Positions 60,637 to 64,000 of a DNA stretch of 64,000 nt are shown here, piece after piece. Position 1 is the stretch's first letter; each line of letters starts with the position of its first letter. Source of the stretch: CALESS01 sp964405455 (GTDB taxonomy: Bacteria > Chloroflexota > Anaerolineae > Anaerolineales > Anaerolineaceae). The stretch lies in the NCBI GenBank assembly GCA_964405455.1, contig CAYOOA010000002.1, positions 44,461 to 108,460 of the forward strand, written 5' to 3'. A program made the position numbers and the translations under genes. Under the pieces are notes generated by a model, which did not search any database, was not told the origin of the DNA, and worked only from the letters and a program-made list of their open reading frames with translations.

Positions 60637-61445
60637 ACGACCTGGTGCAGACCTTTATCGCTGAAATCCGCCAAAGCCGCAAGTACCGCGGCCTGGATTT
60701 GCCTGATGCGACTCTACGCGACCTGGTCGAGCAGGAGCTCGGCCGGCATAAGTCCGACCGCCAGGCCCTACAGGCCGCCCGCGAGCGGTTGCACAACCTG
60801 GTTGCGCCCTACCTGGGCGACCCGGACTACCCGGCCGCCGCCACCGAACTGGATGACGCTTTTGCCACCGGGGACCCTGATACGATCAAGGCAGCCTGCG
60901 CTGAATTGCTTAAATCCCACGCCTCCACCCGCGAACGGCTTGCGACCCTGGCCGAGTTTTACACTACCCTATTCGCCGTCACCGGCCAGCCCGGCTCAAT
61001 TCTTGACCTGGCCTGCGGGCTGAATCCGCTGGCTTTCCCCTGGATGGGGCTGCCGCTGACCACCCGCTACCATGCCTATGATTTGCACCAGCCGCGGGTG
61101 GAACTGCTAAACCATTACTTCCGCTTGCAGGGGTTGGCGGAGTTGGCCGAGCACGCGGATATCCTGGTCAACCCGCCGACAATCAAAGCTGATGTCGCCT
61201 TTTTCTTCAAGGAAGCCCACCGCTTTGAGCAGCGCCGCCGCGGCTGCAACCGCGAATTCTGGCTGGCCTTGAATGTGAACTGGCTGGTGGTAACGTTGCC
61301 GGCCAGCAGTCTTACCGGGCGGCACGACCTGGCCGTCGGCCACCGCAAACTGGTCGCCGAAACCCTGGCCGGGCTGGATTGGCCGGTCAGCGAACAGCAG
61401 GTCGGCAACGAGCTGATCTTTTTCATCCATAAGGGAGCCGGATGA
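60633..61445 (+). CDS. Arm/Rmt-like 16S rRNA methyltransferase, copy 2 (tandem paralogue)
   Basis: A 270-residue protein that repeats the family blocks: KSHASTRERLATLAEFYTTL (about 94-113), SILDLACGLNPLAFPWM (about 122-138), FFKEAHRFEQRRRG in place of LKTLPVLEQ, and SLTGRHDLAVGH in place of SLGGRSKGM. The SAM site is conserved, whereas the substrate-facing motifs differ, so this copy may use another nucleotide or another partner. It overlaps copy 1 by 4 bp and the rsmF-like gene by 4 bp. Tandem pairs are unusual for this family. Target site unproven. Confidence 0.75.
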   Translation: MNDLVQTFIAEIRQSRKYRGLDLPDATLRDLVEQELGRHKSDRQALQAARERLHNLVAPYLGDPDYPAAATELDDAFATGDPDTIKAACAELLKSHASTRERLATLAEFYTTLFAVTGQPGSILDLACGLNPLAFPWMGLPLTTRYHAYDLHQPRVELLNHYFRLQGLAELAEHADILVNPPTIKADVAFFFKEAHRFEQRRRGCNREFWLALNVNWLVVTLPASSLTGRHDLAVGHRKLVAETLAGLDWPVSEQQVGNELIFFIHKGAG

Positions 61446-62917
61446 AGCGAAAGAAGAACACCCAACCAGCCACCGCGCCGGCCAACCCGCTGGAAGACAG
61501 CCTGGGGCGCTTCCTGCCCCTGCTGCCCCCCGCCGACCAGGCAGCCCTGTTGGAGGACTTGCAGGTTCCGCTGCGCCAGTCGCTGCGCGTCAACCCTCAT
61601 AAAACCCAGCCCGGCGCGATCCACGATTGGGCCGCCCGTTACGGCTGGACGGTGGAGCCCATCCCCTACTGTTCAACCGGCTGGCGGGTGGAGCCTACAG
61701 CGGGAGGTACGCTGCCCAGCGGGACAATCGAGCACCGCCTGGGACAGTTTTATATCCAGGATGCCGCTTCGATGCTGCCGGTGGAATTGTTTGAGGGACT
61801 GCAAGAAACGGATCACCCCCTGATCCTTGACCTGGCCGCCTCGCCCGGCGGCAAGACCACCCACCTGGCCGCCCTCAGCGGTGAGCGCGGCCTGGTGCTG
61901 GCCAATGACTCTTCCGCCGACCGCATCACTGCCCTGCGGCTGGTGCTGCAAAGCTGGGGAGCGCCCAATACCGCCGTGGCCCAATTCCCCGGTGAGCGCT
62001 TCGGGCAGTGGTTCCCGGAAACTTTCGACTTCGTCCTGCTGGATGCGCCCTGCTCCATGCAGGGGCTGCGTGCCACGGAGGCTCACCCCCTGCGTCCCAT
62101 CACCCCCCGCGAGCAGAACTCCCTGGCGCGCCGCCAGACTCAACTGCTCGAATCCGCCTTGCGGGCGGTCAAGATCGGCGGACAGGTGGTTTATTCCACC
62201 TGCACCCTCTCGCCAGAAGAAGACGAGGGCGTGCTGGATACGCTGCTCCGACGCCATCCCGGCGCCTTCGAGATTGCCGAATTGCATTTGCCAGTCCCTG
62301 CCCCCGGTTTGAGGGAGGCAGAGGGGTTCCAGTTTGATGCGCAGGTGCAAAAGGCCGCCCGGCTGTGGCCGCACCTGTACCACACGGCCGGATTCTTTGC
62401 CGCCCTGCTGCGCAAAGTGGCGGAGCTACCGACCGAAACCATGCAGCCGCCTTTCCGCCCGCTGGAGCGGGCCGGCTTCGTACCCCTCGAACGCAAGGAG
62501 TTCCTGGAGCTGGCTGCGGGCATGCGGCAGGATTACAGCCTGGATCTACCTGCCCTGCTGGAAGGACACGACCTGGCTCTCCACCGCCGCAATCGCCTGA
62601 TCTTCGCTTTCCCGGGTCTGTTCCTCAGCCGCTTCATGGACCTGCCCGTCCAGGCTGCCGGATTATTATTCACTGAGCAGACACCGGAAGGTTTGCTGCC
62701 GTCCAACGAGTTTGTTAACCGCTTCTGGCCGGAATTCAAATCCAACCGGGTTGTGCTGCCGCAGGATTTGCTGTCCGCCTGGCTGCGCGGCGAAGATGTC
62801 ACCCTGGATGGCGGTGTTGCATCCGGAAAAATGGCGGTTGTAATGGATGAAACGGGTCGTTACCTTGGCCGCGGCCGGGCTGCTCCGGGCAAGATCAGGA
62901 ATATTGGCCGCAAATAG
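61442..62917 (+). CDS. rsmF: RsmF-like rRNA cytosine-C5 methyltransferase
   Basis: A 491-residue NOL1/NOP2/Sun-type enzyme. DLAASPGGKTTHLAALSG is the SAM site. Catalytic Cys residues are in DAPCSMQG (about 204-211) and STCTLSPEE (about 253). A C-terminal region of about 150 residues (LLPSNEFVNRFWPEF, VASGKMAVVMDETGRYLGRG) resembles the RsmF PUA-like end. RsmF makes m5C at 16S C1407, two nucleotides from the G1405 targeted by Arm/Rmt enzymes encoded immediately upstream. ATG at 61442 overlaps copy 2 by 4 bp. RsmF rather than RsmB is suggested by the extended C terminus and motif spacing. Confidence 0.83.
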   Translation: MKRKKNTQPATAPANPLEDSLGRFLPLLPPADQAALLEDLQVPLRQSLRVNPHKTQPGAIHDWAARYGWTVEPIPYCSTGWRVEPTAGGTLPSGTIEHRLGQFYIQDAASMLPVELFEGLQETDHPLILDLAASPGGKTTHLAALSGERGLVLANDSSADRITALRLVLQSWGAPNTAVAQFPGERFGQWFPETFDFVLLDAPCSMQGLRATEAHPLRPITPREQNSLARRQTQLLESALRAVKIGGQVVYSTCTLSPEEDEGVLDTLLRRHPGAFEIAELHLPVPAPGLREAEGFQFDAQVQKAARLWPHLYHTAGFFAALLRKVAELPTETMQPPFRPLERAGFVPLERKEFLELAAGMRQDYSLDLPALLEGHDLALHRRNRLIFAFPGLFLSRFMDLPVQAAGLLFTEQTPEGLLPSNEFVNRFWPEFKSNRVVLPQDLLSAWLRGEDVTLDGGVASGKMAVVMDETGRYLGRGRAAPGKIRNIGRK

Positions 62918-62922
62918 CCCAC

Positions 62923-62967
62923 AAAAAGCAGGATGGGTGGAGAAATTTCCGACTCATCCTGCTTTTT
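62923..62967. terminator. Bidirectional rho-independent terminator
   Basis: A 13-bp stem (62923-62935 with 62955-62967) with A-run before and T-run after, loop 19 nt. It ends the plus-strand tgt-rsmF run and also serves the convergent gene ending at 62990. Confidence 0.88.
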
Positions 62968-62989
62968 CTTTTCGTATACTGGTTTTGGA

Positions 62990-64000
62990 TTATCGGCTGA
63001 CCATCAGGTTGACACCGATCTGCTGGCAATACTGCTGGATGGCATCAATGATCTCCACCGGCGGTTTGGCCAGGATGCCGGGAGCCAGAAAATCATCCAT
63101 CCAATAGACATTCTCAGCCTTCGGCAGGCGCGCCAGTAAGCCTTGCAAATTCTCCGTACCGGCAACCGTTAGCTTCACCCAGCCGTCCCGCGTCTGCACA
63201 TCCCCCTTGGACATGACTTCTTCCAGAGTCTTGTTGCGGTTCGTGCCGGTGATCAAAGTGAAATTCCAGACCTTGTCCACCTGCCAGGAGTAAAGCTCAT
63301 AGCCCTTCATCGAGGTCGGAAGCTGCCCGGCCGGCGTGGGCGAAGGAGTCAATTCCATGCCGCTGGTCGGGTTGAGCTGCCCGGTCGCCGGGTCGAGAGA
63401 CCAATAGGATTGGGTCACATCGGAAAAGACCAATTTTCCCTCCACATCCCCGGCATAACCGACCAATTGGGGTGAATTGACATCTCCCTGGAAAATCTTC
63501 TGAACCGCACCGGATGCCATATCAATCTGAAGGATGGAGGGGATCCCCAACGGGAAACACTCCGACGTGTTTTGGACAGCGATGATGGATTGACCATTGG
63601 TCGTCCAACCCAACTGCAGGGTGGCATCTTCCGGGAAGATACCCGTGTAACGGATGGGTTCATATCCATCCAACGGCCATAAAACCAGGTCTTGCATATC
63701 GCGCCAGGCCAGCAATTGACCGTCCGGTGCCAGCGGGCCGTAGCCGGGCAGGGGGGTTGTCTTGCCTGTCTCGGTGTCCAGTTGAAAAATCGTTTTATAG
63801 GTATCCGAAAAACATTCGCTGCCATCCGGAATGACAATAAAGGTGTAATAGAAATAGCGGCTGTTGGAGGACCAATCCAGCATGCCGTAATAGCCCATGC
63901 CCAGGCCGCAGCGCCCGGCCTCCCGGGAGATTAAGAACTTTTCCTGGCCGTTCGCATCCAGCACCCGCAAACGCTCATAGAAAACCGTGTCCTGCAGCGG
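62990..64000 (-). CDS. TolB-like beta-propeller protein, N terminus beyond window edge
   Basis: The frame is open from the right window edge to the stop at 62990, giving at least 336 residues without the start. Repeated motifs with W-D or D-G turns (MLDWSSNSRYFYYTF, LAWRDMQDLVLWPLDG, LQLGWTTNGQSIIAVQN, LVFSDVTQSYWSLDPATG) suggest a TolB/PD40-type beta propeller. A PSPTPAGQ linker is typical of exported Chloroflexota proteins, so the protein is probably secreted or membrane-anchored. The C terminus (WVKLTVAGTENLQGLLARLP) is a separate domain of unknown role. Function not assignable. Confidence 0.65.
   Translation of the reverse strand, partial: PLQDTVFYERLRVLDANGQEKFLISREAGRCGLGMGYYGMLDWSSNSRYFYYTFIVIPDGSECFSDTYKTIFQLDTETGKTTPLPGYGPLAPDGQLLAWRDMQDLVLWPLDGYEPIRYTGIFPEDATLQLGWTTNGQSIIAVQNTSECFPLGIPSILQIDMASGAVQKIFQGDVNSPQLVGYAGDVEGKLVFSDVTQSYWSLDPATGQLNPTSGMELTPSPTPAGQLPTSMKGYELYSWQVDKVWNFTLITGTNRNKTLEEVMSKGDVQTRDGWVKLTVAGTENLQGLLARLPKAENVYWMDDFLAPGILAKPPVEIIDAIQQYCQQIGVNLMVSR

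Overview
The window looks like one scaffold of a metagenome-assembled or draft genome of a monoderm-type Chloroflexota bacterium, probably Anaerolineae. This is inferred from several features: lipoprotein binding proteins with long Thr/Pro/Ala linkers after the lipobox, an nSTAND-TM-WD40 giant protein, frequent TTG/GTG starts, tightly overlapping (ATGA) operons, and chromosomal 16S rRNA methyltransferases of the Arm/Rmt type. No rRNA or tRNA gene, CRISPR array or insertion sequence was seen. Three 100-N gaps are each flanked by an exact 55-bp duplication. Deleting 155 bp at each one restores the reading frame of the interrupted gene, so the gaps are scaffolding artefacts.

Region 1 (1-26 kb) is a large surface-glycan locus. 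Two minus-strand operons, 7046 down to 1 and 25967 down to about 18.8 kb, each begin with a paralogous MarR/EPS-type winged-helix regulator behind an almost identical promoter, and each carries one copy of a 533-residue GT-B glycosyltransferase. Operon A encodes an ABC-2 permease and a Wzt-like ATPase for polysaccharide export, an RmlD-like reductase and two tandem PIG-V-like membrane mannosyltransferases. Operon B encodes GDP-fucose synthase, the PseB dehydratase, a Gfo/Idh/MocA oxidoreductase, an SpsF-like cytidylyltransferase and a DegT aminotransferase. Between them lie an asparagine-synthase-like gene, a plus-strand operon of two GT-C-like membrane proteins, a GT2, WecD-like and WecE-like enzymes for dTDP-Fuc4NAc, a meso-diaminopimelate dehydrogenase gene, and an AT-rich orphan membrane protein.

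Region 2 (26-39 kb) holds a PH-domain protein, a fatty-acid hydroxylase, a complete nucleoside-type ABC importer (two permeases, BMP lipoprotein, double ATPase) behind a good sigma-70 promoter, a BaiN/HI0933 flavoprotein and a 1718-residue nSTAND NTPase with a glycine-rich N terminus, one membrane span and about sixteen WD40 repeats.

Region 3 (39-57 kb) is one long minus-strand run. A CAAX-type protease, an LRR protein and an AfsR/MalT-like regulator with a C-terminal BTAD domain come first. They are followed by an acyl-CoA/ketone metabolism operon: SDR, KASIII-like, CoA-transferase, small protein, alpha/beta hydrolase, thiolase, DUF35, alpha/beta hydrolase, MaoC-like. The run ends with a branched-chain-type LivKGFHM importer. 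Three heptamers at exact 11-bp spacing sit upstream of the SDR gene, directly downstream of the BTAD regulator, and look like its binding site. The likely job is uptake and CoA-dependent breakdown of an organic acid or amino-acid-like substrate.

Region 4 (57-64 kb) has a GH1 beta-glucosidase gene followed, with 3-4 base spacing or overlap, by a TGT-like gene, two tandem Arm/Rmt-like 16S rRNA methyltransferase genes and an rsmF-like gene. Apart from the glucosidase, the predicted products all modify the decoding region (tRNA position 34; 16S G1405 and C1407). A partial beta-propeller protein runs off the right edge.
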